The notes: generated by a model not told the origin, from the sequence alone. A DNA stretch of 64,000 bases from CAVPJW01 sp963705525 (GCA_963705525.1 CAVPJW010000002.1:186001-250000); one strand, 5' to 3'; positions 15,545 through 24,924 are shown, counted from the stretch's first letter. Translations and numbers: made by a program.

Positions 15545-16060
15545 ATGAACACTCAGACAGCAGCCGATCTCAATTCGTTGAAGCTCTGGAAGCGGCTCAA
15601 TGCCGGCGAGCGGCTCGACGCATCACGAGCCTTCTGGGAGGATGCGGATGCTGAATTGTTCCATCGGCAGGCCGTTAACCTCCTGGCCCGGCAGATGAAG
15701 TTCAGACACGCGTCGATCGCCGCACGGCCGTCCGAACAGAAAGCGCGCGACCTGGCGTCCGTCTCGGGCATGACCGAAGGCCTGGCGGGCCGGGCGCTCA
15801 TCTCGTATCACCTGGCAAAGCGCCGTGCGCTGATGGGGGCGTTCCTCGATGCGCTCGGGATCGGCCACGACGATGGGTTGATCACTGACGATCCTGTGAA
15901 GCTGCCGGACCAGTCCAAGATCGCCGCCGCTGCCCAGTCGCTGGCCTCGGCCTACGGCCCGAGAGATGTTGCGCTGTACCTCGGAACGCTGCTGACTCAG
16001 GATCCTGAGACCTGGGGGATCCTCGCGGGATTGCCCGAGCTGGCTACACCGGCCTCATGA
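15545..16060 (+). CDS. Hypothetical protein, 171 residues
   Basis: I do not recognise the family. The protein is soluble and mostly helical by appearance, with no signal peptide: LWKRLNAGERLDASRAFWEDADAELFHRQAVNLLARQMKF near the start, and a middle stretch KRRALMGAFLDALGIGHDDGLI. Alternating charged and small hydrophobic residues and absence of Cys suggest a cytosolic helical bundle. The start at ATG 15545 is chosen because the longer frame upstream reads through the rhodanese gene in antisense. It overlaps the next gene by four bases (ATGA), so the two are probably co-translated and work together. Confidence 0.65.
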   Translation: MNTQTAADLNSLKLWKRLNAGERLDASRAFWEDADAELFHRQAVNLLARQMKFRHASIAARPSEQKARDLASVSGMTEGLAGRALISYHLAKRRALMGAFLDALGIGHDDGLITDDPVKLPDQSKIAAAAQSLASAYGPRDVALYLGTLLTQDPETWGILAGLPELATPAS

Positions 16061-16398
16061 CGTCGTCGCGTGACAGCGGACGACACGCCACGGACGACTC
16101 TGAAGGGCCGCGGCGCTACCTCTATCGTCCGGATATCATTGCGCAGCTCCTCGTCCATGGCGTGCGACCTCGACAGACCACGCCGCCGGCGATCGTCAGG
16201 GAATTCATTGCAGACCTTTACCGCCACGAGCTGCGTCGTCTTAGCGCGCGCGTCCGGCGTCGCGAGTTGCCGCACCAAGAGCTGGCGGCGAATGTGATCG
16301 AGCTCAGGCGACGCTATCCGCTGGTGTCGATTCCGATTCAGGAGTGGACGCTCCCGCCGGAGACCGCTCCGCCCGATTCGAGCCTTGCAGACGGGTGA
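16057..16398 (+). CDS. Hypothetical protein, 113 residues, coupled to upstream gene
   Basis: Unrecognised. A basic, arginine-rich protein with a helical core (IVREFIADLYRHELRRLSARVRRRELPHQELAANVIELRRRYPLVS). The start overlaps the preceding stop by ATGA. Its last 95 bases overlap the end of the GH99-like gene on the other strand, so one of the two C-termini may be longer than needed. Repeated Arg pairs could mean nucleic-acid or partner binding, but nothing specific can be claimed. Confidence 0.55.
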   Translation: MTSSRDSGRHATDDSEGPRRYLYRPDIIAQLLVHGVRPRQTTPPAIVREFIADLYRHELRRLSARVRRRELPHQELAANVIELRRRYPLVSIPIQEWTLPPETAPPDSSLADG

Positions 16399-17761
16399 GC
16401 AGCGACTGGAGATGCCGCAGTCGATAGTCGCCGTTCACCGCATTGTGATAGCCAAATCGGCGCTCTGTTTGCGTGAGGTCGCGGAAATTCTTGGCCGGCT
16501 CGAACTGATGACCTTCGTGCCACTCGTTGAAAGAATTCACGTACGTCAGGAAGAATCCCCGGCGCGCATCTGGCGAGAGCGGGTCGGTCTGGAGCCTGAT
16601 CGTCGCCTGGAGCGATTGCTCGATGCGCGCTTCCGCTTCCAGCCGCGCGTCCTCTCGTCCGCGATCGGTCGACCAATCAATGCCGTCACCGGGTTCGAAC
16701 CGCGGTGGTCGGTAGCACGAGCCCGGTTCGACGTGCCGTCGGACGATCGCATCGAAGCCGGGATTGATGTTGAACGAGAAGAGCAGGTCGTACTGTCGAC
16801 ATGTCACCGCGTGTCGCCGCCACGAGTCGGGCCGCACGAAGTTGTCGTAAATGGCGAGACCATCGAATCCGCCGTTCCGCGTCCGGGTGAAATCGAGCGA
16901 GTCGGCGAGGAGCGTGATGCGATCGAAGTCTTTCCGTACCGTCTCGCGCGTCACGTCGGTCTGGCGTCGCCACACGTCATCGGTTGTGTAATCGGGGACG
17001 GGATGCGTCACGCCGTGACAGTCGGTGCCCTTGCTCGGAACGATCGTCCGAAAGGACTTGAACACGGGTCCGACCGAACCGTCCGCGTGTTCGAGCAACA
17101 GGAAAGAGTCCCAGCGGCGTTTCTCGCCGTACTCGCGCAGCAGATACACGATGTCGGACGCGTAGCGCGCGGCTCTGTCGTTCGCGTACGGCTCCAGATG
17201 GAACGCGACGTGAAGGTCGTGGTCGCGCATGATATCCATGATCACGTGGACGGTTCGATCCTCGAAGCTGTCGCGACCCCACCAGCTCAGATTGATTGCG
17301 CCGGCGCCGCTCTGGGCCATCCAGCGGGCATGCCGTTCGATGACCCCCTTTGAACGCGAGTCATACGCGCCCAGAACCGGCATGTAGTTGGACGCGACAT
17401 CGTCCGGAGGAGTGCGGTCGGACTCGTCCCAGTGCCGGTAGGGATTTGTGCCGTACCAAGGGTAGTACTCGAACACGACATGACGAGGCAGATCGCGGTA
17501 TGAATCTCTGAGCGCGGCGCCGTAGCGGTCGATGTCGAATGGCAGCCGTATCGAGCCGCGCGCGACTGGGCGCCCGATGTCAATCCGAGCGCCCTGGCGC
17601 AGCTCGGCGAGGACCGACGAATCGCCGCGATCACCGAGCTCGGGACGGGGAAAGCCGAGTTCCGCTCGAATGTCGCGGCTGCTGTTGTCAGACCGGCCCA
17701 GGACCGAGCGTGCCGACGCCGCGACGAGGCTCGCCAGAAACGCCCGCCTCGTGGTGTTCAT
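16304..17761 (-). CDS. GH99-like / glycosyl hydrolase-type (beta/alpha)8 protein with Tat signal
   Basis: 485 residues. The Tat-type start is TTRRAFLASLVAASA. After a spacer the catalytic-barrel signature appears as HVVFEYYPWYGTNPYRHWDE, then GAGAINLSWWGRDSFED, HLEPYANDR, and late SFNEWHEGHQFEP. These are hallmarks of the GH99/GH71-like group (endo-alpha-mannosidase relatives), in which the Glu of an H-x-EP motif and the NSFNEWHEG Glu are candidate catalytic residues. It is probably periplasmic and may cut an alpha-mannan-like or other glycan. Divergent from the alanine-racemase-like gene with a 53-base gap. Confidence 0.75.
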   Translation of the reverse strand: MNTTRRAFLASLVAASARSVLGRSDNSSRDIRAELGFPRPELGDRGDSSVLAELRQGARIDIGRPVARGSIRLPFDIDRYGAALRDSYRDLPRHVVFEYYPWYGTNPYRHWDESDRTPPDDVASNYMPVLGAYDSRSKGVIERHARWMAQSGAGAINLSWWGRDSFEDRTVHVIMDIMRDHDLHVAFHLEPYANDRAARYASDIVYLLREYGEKRRWDSFLLLEHADGSVGPVFKSFRTIVPSKGTDCHGVTHPVPDYTTDDVWRRQTDVTRETVRKDFDRITLLADSLDFTRTRNGGFDGLAIYDNFVRPDSWRRHAVTCRQYDLLFSFNINPGFDAIVRRHVEPGSCYRPPRFEPGDGIDWSTDRGREDARLEAEARIEQSLQATIRLQTDPLSPDARRGFFLTYVNSFNEWHEGHQFEPAKNFRDLTQTERRFGYHNAVNGDYRLRHLQSLLTRLQGSNRAERSPAGASTPESESTPADSVA

Positions 17762-17814
17762 GGGGACTTGAGAACGATTATGCTACGCGCTGAAGAAATG
17801 GCAAGGAGGGGGCT

Positions 17815-19014
17815 GTGAAGGTCAAGCGTCGAGCGTTTCTCGCAACGGGCGCGGCGTTGCCCGCCCTGGGTCTCGGAGTTCGTCGGAGTGAAGGGGCGAC
17901 GACCGGACCGCTCGATTCGTCGTTCGATCCGTGGGTCGAAGTGCATGCGGAGAACATGCGACTGAACGTCGCTGAGATCAGCCGCCGCGTCGGCGCGCGG
18001 CCGATTCTTGCCGTGGCCAAGAACAACGGCTACGGTCTCGGCGTGGCCAACGTCGCGCGGACTCTGGAGCCCATGAACGAGATCGCGGGTTTCGCGGTGG
18101 TGAAGCTTCAGGAGGCCGCGCTGCTGCGCGACTCTGGCATCCGGAAGCCCATCCTGCTCCTCGGACCGTTCGACGAGCAGAACCTGGCCGATGCCGTCGC
18201 TCGTGACATCATGCCCATGATCTACACGCCTGTGGGGCCGGCCCTCGACAAGATCGCGGCCTCGCGCCAGCAGCCGGTCCGTCTCCACGTGTGCGTCGAT
18301 ACGGGGATCGGCCGGGTGGGTGTTCCGTTCCGTCACGCCGATCCTCTCATTCGTGATCTCGCCGGTCGCAAGTCGGTGCAGATCGAAGGCGTCATGATGA
18401 CCTTCACGGAAGATCCGGCCTTCGATCCCGAGCAGCTCACACGGTTCACCACGCTGTGCGCGAGTCTCGAGAAGGACGGGATCCGCCTGGGGCGGAAGCA
18501 CACGGCGTCGAGTTTCACGGTCTTCCAGCGTCCCGATGCGTTTCTCGACATGGTCAGGCCCGGCATGGCGATCTACGGCGTGTACTCGGAGCCGGATTTC
18601 CGGCGCGCCGGCATCATGAACCTCCGGCCGGCTGTGAGCCTCAAGGCCCGGGTGGCCTACGTGAAGCAGCTGCCAAAGGGAGACAGCGCCGGCTACAACC
18701 GTGCCTACATGGCCAAAGACGATGTGTGGGTGGCGACCCTTCCGGTCGGACACACCGACGGTTTGCCGAGAGACGCCCCAAAGGGCGCACGGGTGCGGAT
18801 CAATGGGGATCTCTATCCGATCGTGGCGTCGGTATCAGCCAGCCACTCGATCATCGAAATCGGAAAGGAACAGAAAGTGAAGATCGGCGATGTCGCGACG
18901 ATCTTCGACTGGCAGGAAGGCTCGCGCCCTGAGGACGTGGCCGAGGCGTGCAAGAGCTCGGTCTACGATCTGACGATGCACCTGAATCCGCTCCTGCCGC
19001 GAAGAGTCGTGTGA
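17815..19014 (+). CDS. Exported alanine-racemase-like PLP protein (fold type III)
   Basis: 399 residues, GTG start preceded by a perfect AAGGAGG at 17803-17809. A Tat motif is present (KRRAFLATGAALPALGLG), so it is likely periplasmic. The PLP lysine is in AVAKNNGYGLG (K69), matching AVVKADAYGHG of Alr. The partner tyrosine is visible in DSAGYNRAY. Two usual Alr motifs are changed: YADGYPR reads HTDGLPR, and the SMDM segment is replaced by SASHSIIE. It may therefore be a broad-specificity or divergent amino acid racemase rather than the cell-wall enzyme. The M20 peptidase follows by 19 bases. Confidence 0.82.
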   Translation: MKVKRRAFLATGAALPALGLGVRRSEGATTGPLDSSFDPWVEVHAENMRLNVAEISRRVGARPILAVAKNNGYGLGVANVARTLEPMNEIAGFAVVKLQEAALLRDSGIRKPILLLGPFDEQNLADAVARDIMPMIYTPVGPALDKIAASRQQPVRLHVCVDTGIGRVGVPFRHADPLIRDLAGRKSVQIEGVMMTFTEDPAFDPEQLTRFTTLCASLEKDGIRLGRKHTASSFTVFQRPDAFLDMVRPGMAIYGVYSEPDFRRAGIMNLRPAVSLKARVAYVKQLPKGDSAGYNRAYMAKDDVWVATLPVGHTDGLPRDAPKGARVRINGDLYPIVASVSASHSIIEIGKEQKVKIGDVATIFDWQEGSRPEDVAEACKSSVYDLTMHLNPLLPRRVV

Positions 19015-19033
19015 GAGGAGAGAGGAGTCCGAT

Positions 19034-20443
19034 GTGAGGCTGCTTGTTCTTATATTCGTCGCGTCAGCGGCGCTCATCGGGATAGCGTGGCCGGCTCCCG
19101 ACTTTTCCAAGGCCCACGACGAGGTGGTCGAAATCCTCCAGGGCCTGGTCCGTCTCGACACCAGCAATCCCCCAGGTAACGAAACGAAGGCGGCGGACTA
19201 TCTGAAAGCGATCCTGGATAGAGAAGGGATCCCATCAGAGACCGTGGCCGCTGAAACGGGACGCGGCAACCTGATCGCGCGACTCAAAGGGAATGGCAGC
19301 AGGCGTCCGCTCCTCCTCATGGGACACACCGATGTGGTCGGCGTTGAGCGCGAGCGATGGACGGTCGATCCATTCGCCGCCTTGATAAAGGATGGCTATC
19401 TCTACGGTCGAGGTGCGTCCGACGACAAGGCGATGACCGCCGCCGTGTTCGAGGTCTTCCTCATCCTGCACCGGGAGAAGGTCCCGCTGGCGCGTGACGT
19501 CATCTTCCTTGCCGAGGCCGGAGAAGAGGGCACGACCAGCGCCGGGATTGATTTTCTGGTGGCCAGGCACTGGGACAAGATTGACGCGGAGTTTGCCCTG
19601 AACGAAGGCGGCTGGATCCTGAAGCGCGATGACAAGGTGCAGTACGTCGGGGTGTCGAGCACCGAAAAGGTGCCGCGCAGCATTCGCCTCATTGCGCGAG
19701 GCACATCAGGTCACGGATCGATGCCGCGCCTCGACAATGCGCTCGTGCACTTGTCGGCGGCGGTGGCCAAAGTGGGTGAGTGGCAACCGCCCATGCGGTT
19801 GAACGACACGACGCGCACCTTCTTCGAGCGGCTGGCCGCAATCAGCCCAGCCGATGAGGCATCGCTCTATCGAAGTCTCGAGAATCCGGCGGAATCGATG
19901 AAAGCGCAGGACACGCTCCGACGCACGAACATCTTCTACAACTCCATGCTTCGGACGTCGATCTCCCCGACGATCATGAAGGGCGGCTTCCGTCTGAACG
20001 TGATTCCTGCGGACGCGGAAGCCACGCTCGACGTTCGTGCGTTGCCCGACGAGAAGATGGACGACTTCGTGGCGGAACTGCGCCGGCTCATCAACGACCC
20101 CGCCATCGAGGTCGTCCCGCCCCCGCCCGGCGGCCGTCCTGTCACCGCTCCTTCTCGCCTGGATTCAGAGATGTTCCGCGCCCTCGAGCGGTCGCAGGCA
20201 GCGGTCTTTCCAGGAGCAGCGACGTTGCCGATCATGGTCACAGGCGCGACCGACTCTGCGCAGCTCCGAGCGAGAGGCGTACAGGCCTACGGGCTGGGCA
20301 GCGTGGCCAGCGAGGACGACCGCGCGCGGGTCCACGGCAACGACGAACGAGTGTCGGTAGAGGGAGTCGGTAAGTTCGTCGAGTTCATCTACAAGGCCGT
20401 CGTCGATGTTGCCGGGCGCGGAGAGTCCAGCACCCGGCACTGA
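19034..20443 (+). CDS. Exported M20 family metallopeptidase
   Basis: 469 residues with a GTG start and a signal peptide (LLVLIFVASAALIGIAWPA). Zinc-site motifs are LLMGHTDVVGV (His and the neighbouring Asp), GRGASDDKAM (bridging Asp), the general base in AEAGEEG, FALNEGG, and the late HGNDERV histidine. A dimerisation domain lies between (SIRLIARGTSGHGSMP). The family includes carboxypeptidases, dipeptidases and aminoacylases. It directly follows the racemase-like gene and probably shares its transcript, which suggests peptide or N-acyl amino acid use outside the cytoplasm. Its stop is three bases from the stop of the convergent M28 gene. Confidence 0.9.
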   Translation: MRLLVLIFVASAALIGIAWPAPDFSKAHDEVVEILQGLVRLDTSNPPGNETKAADYLKAILDREGIPSETVAAETGRGNLIARLKGNGSRRPLLLMGHTDVVGVERERWTVDPFAALIKDGYLYGRGASDDKAMTAAVFEVFLILHREKVPLARDVIFLAEAGEEGTTSAGIDFLVARHWDKIDAEFALNEGGWILKRDDKVQYVGVSSTEKVPRSIRLIARGTSGHGSMPRLDNALVHLSAAVAKVGEWQPPMRLNDTTRTFFERLAAISPADEASLYRSLENPAESMKAQDTLRRTNIFYNSMLRTSISPTIMKGGFRLNVIPADAEATLDVRALPDEKMDDFVAELRRLINDPAIEVVPPPPGGRPVTAPSRLDSEMFRALERSQAAVFPGAATLPIMVTGATDSAQLRARGVQAYGLGSVASEDDRARVHGNDERVSVEGVGKFVEFIYKAVVDVAGRGESSTRH

Positions 20444-20446
20444 GCG

Positions 20447-22021
20447 CTACGGTCGCGCGGCCGTCGATGTCTCCGCGGGCTGTGGCTTCGGGAGCGGCTT
20501 GCGCGGCAGCTTCTCGTTCCGCATCGCCGTGTGATACACGAAGCTGGCCATGATGACCGAGGCCTGTTTGAGGTCGTCCTCGACGACGGATTCGTACACG
20601 TCAAGATTCGTGTGGTGGGTTCGCGAGTCGTACGCCAGCGGATCCTGAAGGAACTGGAAGCCTGGCAGCCCCAGGGCATCGAACAACAGGTGATCGGTGC
20701 CGCCGGTGTTGAGGGTTGTCAGCGTGGTCGCGCCGAGATAGTTGAAGGGCCTCAGGTACTCCTCGAAAATCGGACGCACAGCCTCGTTCCCTTGCAGATT
20801 GACTCCCCGGATCTTCCCGCTGCCGTTATCGAGGTTGAAGTAGCCGGCCAGCTTGGCGTGGTCCGGTTTCAGCACGAGCGTTTTCAGATCGCCGAAGTGG
20901 TTCTGCACGTATCCCTTCGAACCAAAGTACCCTTGCTCCTCGCCGGTCCAGAGCGCCATCCGGATGGTGCGCCGTGGCTTGAGGCCGAGCGCCTTGATGA
21001 TTCTCACGGCTTCCATGACCACCGCCGAACCCGCGCCGTTGTCGGTGGCGCCCGTCCCTGAATGCCAGGAGTCGAGATGGCCTCCGAGCATGACCAGCTC
21101 GTCTTTCAGTACGGGATCAGTGCCGGGGATTTCCGCGACGACGTTGAAACCCTGCGTGTCCTCCTCGTGATAGCGGCTCGCGAGACTCACCTCGAGCTTG
21201 ACGGGAATCTTCTTGTCGAGCAGGCGCATGATTCTGCCGTAGTGCTCTCTCGCAATGACGAATCCCGGATACGTCGGCTTGCTCTGGTTCTCGTAGAACC
21301 CGTCCACGCGAAGGACCGCCTGACTGTCAGAGCTGGGTTCGAGGAGCATCGCGATGCCCTCGTCGCGAAAAAACGCGTCAATGGCCTTGTCACGGTCCTC
21401 CGCCTCTTTCCATCCGCTGGCTTCGTCCCAGTACGACTTGGGCGCCTCGGGAAATCCTGGAGGCGCCGGTTCGGTCTGCTGTGCCTCTCGTGTCAGTTCT
21501 TCATCCGTCAGGCGCGTCGCTTCAGGCTTGAATCCCTGATCGCGCAGGCTGGGCCGGCCGTTCATGACGATCGCGCCCTTGAGCTTGCCGCGATACTTGT
21601 CGAAATCGTCCTTGTCATTGATGTCGACGACGACAGGCGTTCCGGCGACGGGCCCGTTCGTGCTGGGCGACCACGCGCGCGGAAACGCGATGATGTTCAT
21701 GTATTGCGGCTCGGTCATCTCGATCGAGAACTTCTGCAGCGACCACCCGCGACCCACATCGCCATAGGGTTCGAGCGCCGCTTTCTCGAGGCCCCACTTG
21801 GTGAGTTGGTCGCGCGCCCACTGGCCAGCGGCTTTGAGGTTGGGCGAGCCCGTCAGACGCGGGCCGTACACATCGGTCAGATATCCCAGCGTGTCCATGA
21901 CGGACGAGTGTTGAAAGCCTTCCACCTTGATTCGCGAAATGACGTCTTGATCGACGCGTTCGTCGGCCGACACGGCGACGGTCGCGACGAGGGCGAGGGC
22001 TAGGGCGAGTGTGCGGGACAA
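20447..22021 (-). CDS. Exported M28 family zinc peptidase with inserted PA-type domain
   Basis: 524 residues. TTG start at 22021, supported by AAGGAG five bases upstream and by the signal peptide it opens (LALALALVATVAVSA). The M28 zinc ligands are visible in order: GGHLDSW, ATDNGAGSAV, TGEEQGYFGS, YFNLDNGSG and RTHHTNLDVYE. The stretch around residues 110-290 before the first ligand holds the PA-like insertion. Aminopeptidase or carboxypeptidase action in the periplasm is likely. A proline-rich C-terminus (KPLPKPQPAE) follows the domain. Confidence 0.9.
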   Translation of the reverse strand: MSRTLALALALVATVAVSADERVDQDVISRIKVEGFQHSSVMDTLGYLTDVYGPRLTGSPNLKAAGQWARDQLTKWGLEKAALEPYGDVGRGWSLQKFSIEMTEPQYMNIIAFPRAWSPSTNGPVAGTPVVVDINDKDDFDKYRGKLKGAIVMNGRPSLRDQGFKPEATRLTDEELTREAQQTEPAPPGFPEAPKSYWDEASGWKEAEDRDKAIDAFFRDEGIAMLLEPSSDSQAVLRVDGFYENQSKPTYPGFVIAREHYGRIMRLLDKKIPVKLEVSLASRYHEEDTQGFNVVAEIPGTDPVLKDELVMLGGHLDSWHSGTGATDNGAGSAVVMEAVRIIKALGLKPRRTIRMALWTGEEQGYFGSKGYVQNHFGDLKTLVLKPDHAKLAGYFNLDNGSGKIRGVNLQGNEAVRPIFEEYLRPFNYLGATTLTTLNTGGTDHLLFDALGLPGFQFLQDPLAYDSRTHHTNLDVYESVVEDDLKQASVIMASFVYHTAMRNEKLPRKPLPKPQPAETSTAARP

Positions 22022-22039
22022 AGAATACTCCTTGATATA

Positions 22040-22134
22040 GTTCTTCGTTCTTGGTTCTTAGTTCTTAGTGGGAATTCGTTCCACTGATGACTGGGAGATT
22101 CAGCTATCAGTGTGTTCTCAGTTTTCAGTGATCC
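22040..22134. repeat. 7-mer tandem arrays, family B (GTTCTTR / GTTYTCA)
   Basis: Four exact-length heptamers GTTCTTC, GTTCTTG, GTTCTTA and GTTCTTA at 22040-22067, then a short spacer with a CACTGAT/ATCAGTG inverted pair, then GTTCTCA, GTTTTCA and GTGATCC at 22114-22134. It lies upstream of the M28 gene and downstream of the amidohydrolase. The same family recurs between sufC and sufB (37387) and between sufB and sufA (38957). Confidence 0.8.
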
Positions 22135-22143
22135 GTTTCTGTC

Positions 22144-22167
22144 GTAGCCCAGACCTTCAGGTCTGGG
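22144..22167 (+). repeat. GTAG-headed REP-like hairpin
   Basis: GTAG (22144-22147) is followed by a perfect 9-base-pair stem, CCCAGACCT and AGGTCTGGG, with a two-base TC loop. It ends seven bases from the stop of the minus-strand amidohydrolase. Structure and head sequence match the REP-like elements at 15473, 30652 and 38985. Confidence 0.75.
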
Positions 22168-22173
22168 ATCGGC

Positions 22174-23829
22174 TTAATCCTTTGTTCCCGCATTCCTTCG
22201 ATACACGACCTGGCCCCCGACAATCGTCGTCTCCACCTTCGCGTCGAGGATACGGTCGGGAGAAATCGTCAGGAGATCGTCGGCCAGAACGATCATATCC
22301 GCGAGTTTGCCCGTTTCGATCGTTCCCTTCATTCGCTCCTCGTGCGTGATGAAGGCGCCGTTCCTCGTATAGCCGCGAATCGCCTCCGCCATCGTCAGGG
22401 CCTCGTCGGGCCCAAAAACAGCCCCACTCATCCCCTTGCGCGTCACAGCGGCATAGAGCCCGACCATGGGTCCGATGGGCAGGATATCGCTCCCGAGGGC
22501 CAGAAAGATCTTGTGGTCGATCACCGTGCGCAGCGGATTGTTGTGCTGAAGCCTGGCTCCATCCAGGTTCGCGACGTAACGGCCTTCGAGCGTATAGGTG
22601 AAGTTCGGTTGCTGCGCCACGAGGATGTCGTTCTTTGCCAGTTTCTGAAGCGTCTCCTCAGGTGGCATGACCGTGAAGTGATTCAGGTAATGCCGGTGGT
22701 CCGCGCGCGGGGATTCCGCGAGCACTCGATCGAAGACATCGGCGGCCATCTTGATCGCGCCGTCGCCGATCGTGTGAAATCCCATCTGCCACCCCATCGC
22801 GTGGCCGGCCCTGACGATGTCGTAGAGCTCCTGCTCGGTATAGTTCAGTTTCCCGCGGTAGTCGCCCTGACCCTTGTAGGGCTCCAGGGTGTACGCGGCT
22901 GGTCCGGTGAATCCTCCATCAACGAGGAGCTTTACGGCGCCTATCCGGAGGCGATCGGTGCCGTCGCCGGTCTTCTTGCCGAAGGCCCGGAGCTTGTCCG
23001 CACCCGGCCAGTAGATCTGCACGGCCGCACGCGGGAGGTCCGCTCCGTGCGCCGCGTAGACCTTCTCCCATTCGCCATACAACTCAGGCGTCGCGCCCGC
23101 GAGGATGATGCTCGTGATGCCGAGCTGCAGGAGGTTGCGAAGGTTCTGCACCAGGCTGTCGCGCAGTTCCTCGGGCTTGTCGTCGGGGACCAGGCGGCCG
23201 ACGATGCCTTGGGTTTCGCGAATGATGCCGTTCAGCTCGCCCGACGCGTCGTGCTCGATGACGCCTGACGGCGGATCCGGTGTGCTCCGCGTGACACCGG
23301 CGAGCTGGAGGGCCATCGAATTCACGACGGCGCTGTGCCCGCCGGCGCGATCGAGAATCACCGGATTATTGGGCGCCACCTCGTCGAGGTCCTGTCGAAG
23401 AGGCCGCCGCTTCTCGGCCATCTCGTCTTCGGACCACCCGTACCCGGTGATCCATTCTCCTGGCCCGAGCTCGGCGACCTTTGCCTTGACCTTGTCCTTG
23501 AGCGCGGCGACGGACTTCGTTCCGCCGAGATCGATCCATCGGCGGCCATTGCCATCGATGTGGATGTGGGTGTCGTTGAAACCGGGAATGACGGTCTTGC
23601 CTCCGAGGTCGACAGTCTGGGCCGCGCGGTACCGGCCGACGAGTTCGTTACTGCCGACGTCCACGATGCTCCCGCCGCGGACGACCACGGCCTCGTGGAT
23701 CGAGAACCCATCGTCTACGGTCACGATCTTGCCGTGGTGCAGGACGAGGTCGGCCGATTCCTGCCTGCCGAACGTCGCGGTGACCAGGGTTGCCCAGATG
23801 GCCAGGCACGTTGAGAGAACGGCTTTCAT
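22174..23829 (-). CDS. Exported YtcJ-like amidohydrolase (amidohydrolase family 3)
   Basis: 551 residues from the ATG that opens a signal-like segment (MKAVLSTCLAIWATLVTATFG). The metal motif GFNDTHIHIDGNG (HxH) is intact. Further family segments are EWITGYGWSEDEM, the LVDGGFTGPAAYTLEPY stretch, FHTIGDGAIKMA (His), LNHFTVMPPEE and LALGSDILPIGP (metal Asp). The C-terminal composite domain closes with GKLADMIVLADDLLTI. Relatives hydrolyse amides, cyclic ureas or formamides, and the substrate here is unknown. Codon 1 could be 12 residues earlier, but that would hide the signal segment. Confidence 0.85.
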   Translation of the reverse strand: MKAVLSTCLAIWATLVTATFGRQESADLVLHHGKIVTVDDGFSIHEAVVVRGGSIVDVGSNELVGRYRAAQTVDLGGKTVIPGFNDTHIHIDGNGRRWIDLGGTKSVAALKDKVKAKVAELGPGEWITGYGWSEDEMAEKRRPLRQDLDEVAPNNPVILDRAGGHSAVVNSMALQLAGVTRSTPDPPSGVIEHDASGELNGIIRETQGIVGRLVPDDKPEELRDSLVQNLRNLLQLGITSIILAGATPELYGEWEKVYAAHGADLPRAAVQIYWPGADKLRAFGKKTGDGTDRLRIGAVKLLVDGGFTGPAAYTLEPYKGQGDYRGKLNYTEQELYDIVRAGHAMGWQMGFHTIGDGAIKMAADVFDRVLAESPRADHRHYLNHFTVMPPEETLQKLAKNDILVAQQPNFTYTLEGRYVANLDGARLQHNNPLRTVIDHKIFLALGSDILPIGPMVGLYAAVTRKGMSGAVFGPDEALTMAEAIRGYTRNGAFITHEERMKGTIETGKLADMIVLADDLLTISPDRILDAKVETTIVGGQVVYRRNAGTKD

Positions 23830-23980
23830 ACGCTGACGATCATCTGCGATCAGCCGAGCCTTTGACAACTCCGGGTAGTCAGGCAGGGACGAAAGAGGGT
23901 CTGGTCACGGAGGAGCTCATCGGTCGTGCTCATTGCCAGCCCCGAGCAGGACGTGGTGAAAGTCGGGCTAAAGTAAGCGG

Positions 23981-24924
23981 ATGAGTGTCATCGAGTGGCT
24001 GCTCGACTCGGATCCTTCGATTCGGTGGCAGGTCATGCGCGACCTGATCGGCGAGTCGGATACGAACGTTGCGCGCGAGCGATTGCGTGTGGCCTCGGAG
24101 GGTTGGGGGGCTCGCCTACTGGACCTTCAAGGTGCCGATGGCCATTGGGGCGGTGCGGCGTTCGTGCCGCACGCCTGGATCTCGACCAAGGACACGCTCC
24201 AGCTGTTGCGAGATCTCGGTGTCGACCCGACGAGCGATCGAGTGCGAAGGGCTATCGGCCAGGTGCGCGATCGCTGCACCTGGGGCGAGGGGTTCGGCGA
24301 CTCGCCGTTCTTCGAAGGCGAGGTCGAGCCCTGTATCAACGGACGGGTGCTTGCGATCGGAGCGTATTTCGGCGAGGCACGCGATCGTCTCGTCGACCGA
24401 CTGCTTCAGGAGCAGTTGAGCGATGGCGGTTGGAACTGCTACGCCCCGCCCAGCCAGCGATCGTCGTTCCACTACGACGATCTGTGTGCTCGAAGGATTG
24501 CTGGAATACGAAACGGCGACGGGTCCGAGGCCCGACGTCACCGCCGCTCGCCTTCGCGGACAGGAATACCTGCTCGAGCGACGCCTGTTCCGATCGCGAT
24601 CAACCGGACAGATGTTCGATCGGAAACTCGGGGCCCGGCGTGGACGCGAGATGTTCGTTTCCCACGCGCTGGCACTACGACATCTTGTGGGGCCTGGACT
24701 ACCTGCGGCGGGCGGGCGTCGCACCCGACGAGCGCATGGCCGAGGCGATCGATCTGGTGCGGAAGAAGCGTGACGACCACGGGCGTTGGCCGCTCGAGAA
24801 CCCGCATCCGGGTCCGGTGCACTTCGAGATGGAAGGCGGCGCCGGCGAGCCGAGCCGCTGGAACACGCTTCGGGCGCTTCGCGTGCTGCGCTGGGCGAAT
24901 GCCACTTCAGACTTCAGACTCTAG
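23981..24924 (+). pseudogene. Squalene-cyclase-like / prenyltransferase-repeat protein, two frameshifts
   Basis: The N-terminal third (MSVIEWLLDSDPSIRWQVMRDL, GWGARLLDLQGADGHWGG, WISTKDTLQLLRDLG, EPCINGRVLAIGAYFG, LSDGGWNCYA) matches an alpha-alpha-barrel family related to terpene cyclases. After SSFH the frame shifts: an extra T at 24473 moves the continuing homology (TTICVLEGLLEYET) to the next frame. A second one-base gain near 24655 moves it again (FPTRWHYDILWGLDYLR to the end SDFRL). All three frames join into one normal-looking protein of about 313 residues. Either a real pseudogene or two base-call errors. Relatives in Acidobacteriota are annotated as squalene cyclase but their reaction is unproven. 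Confidence 0.75.
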
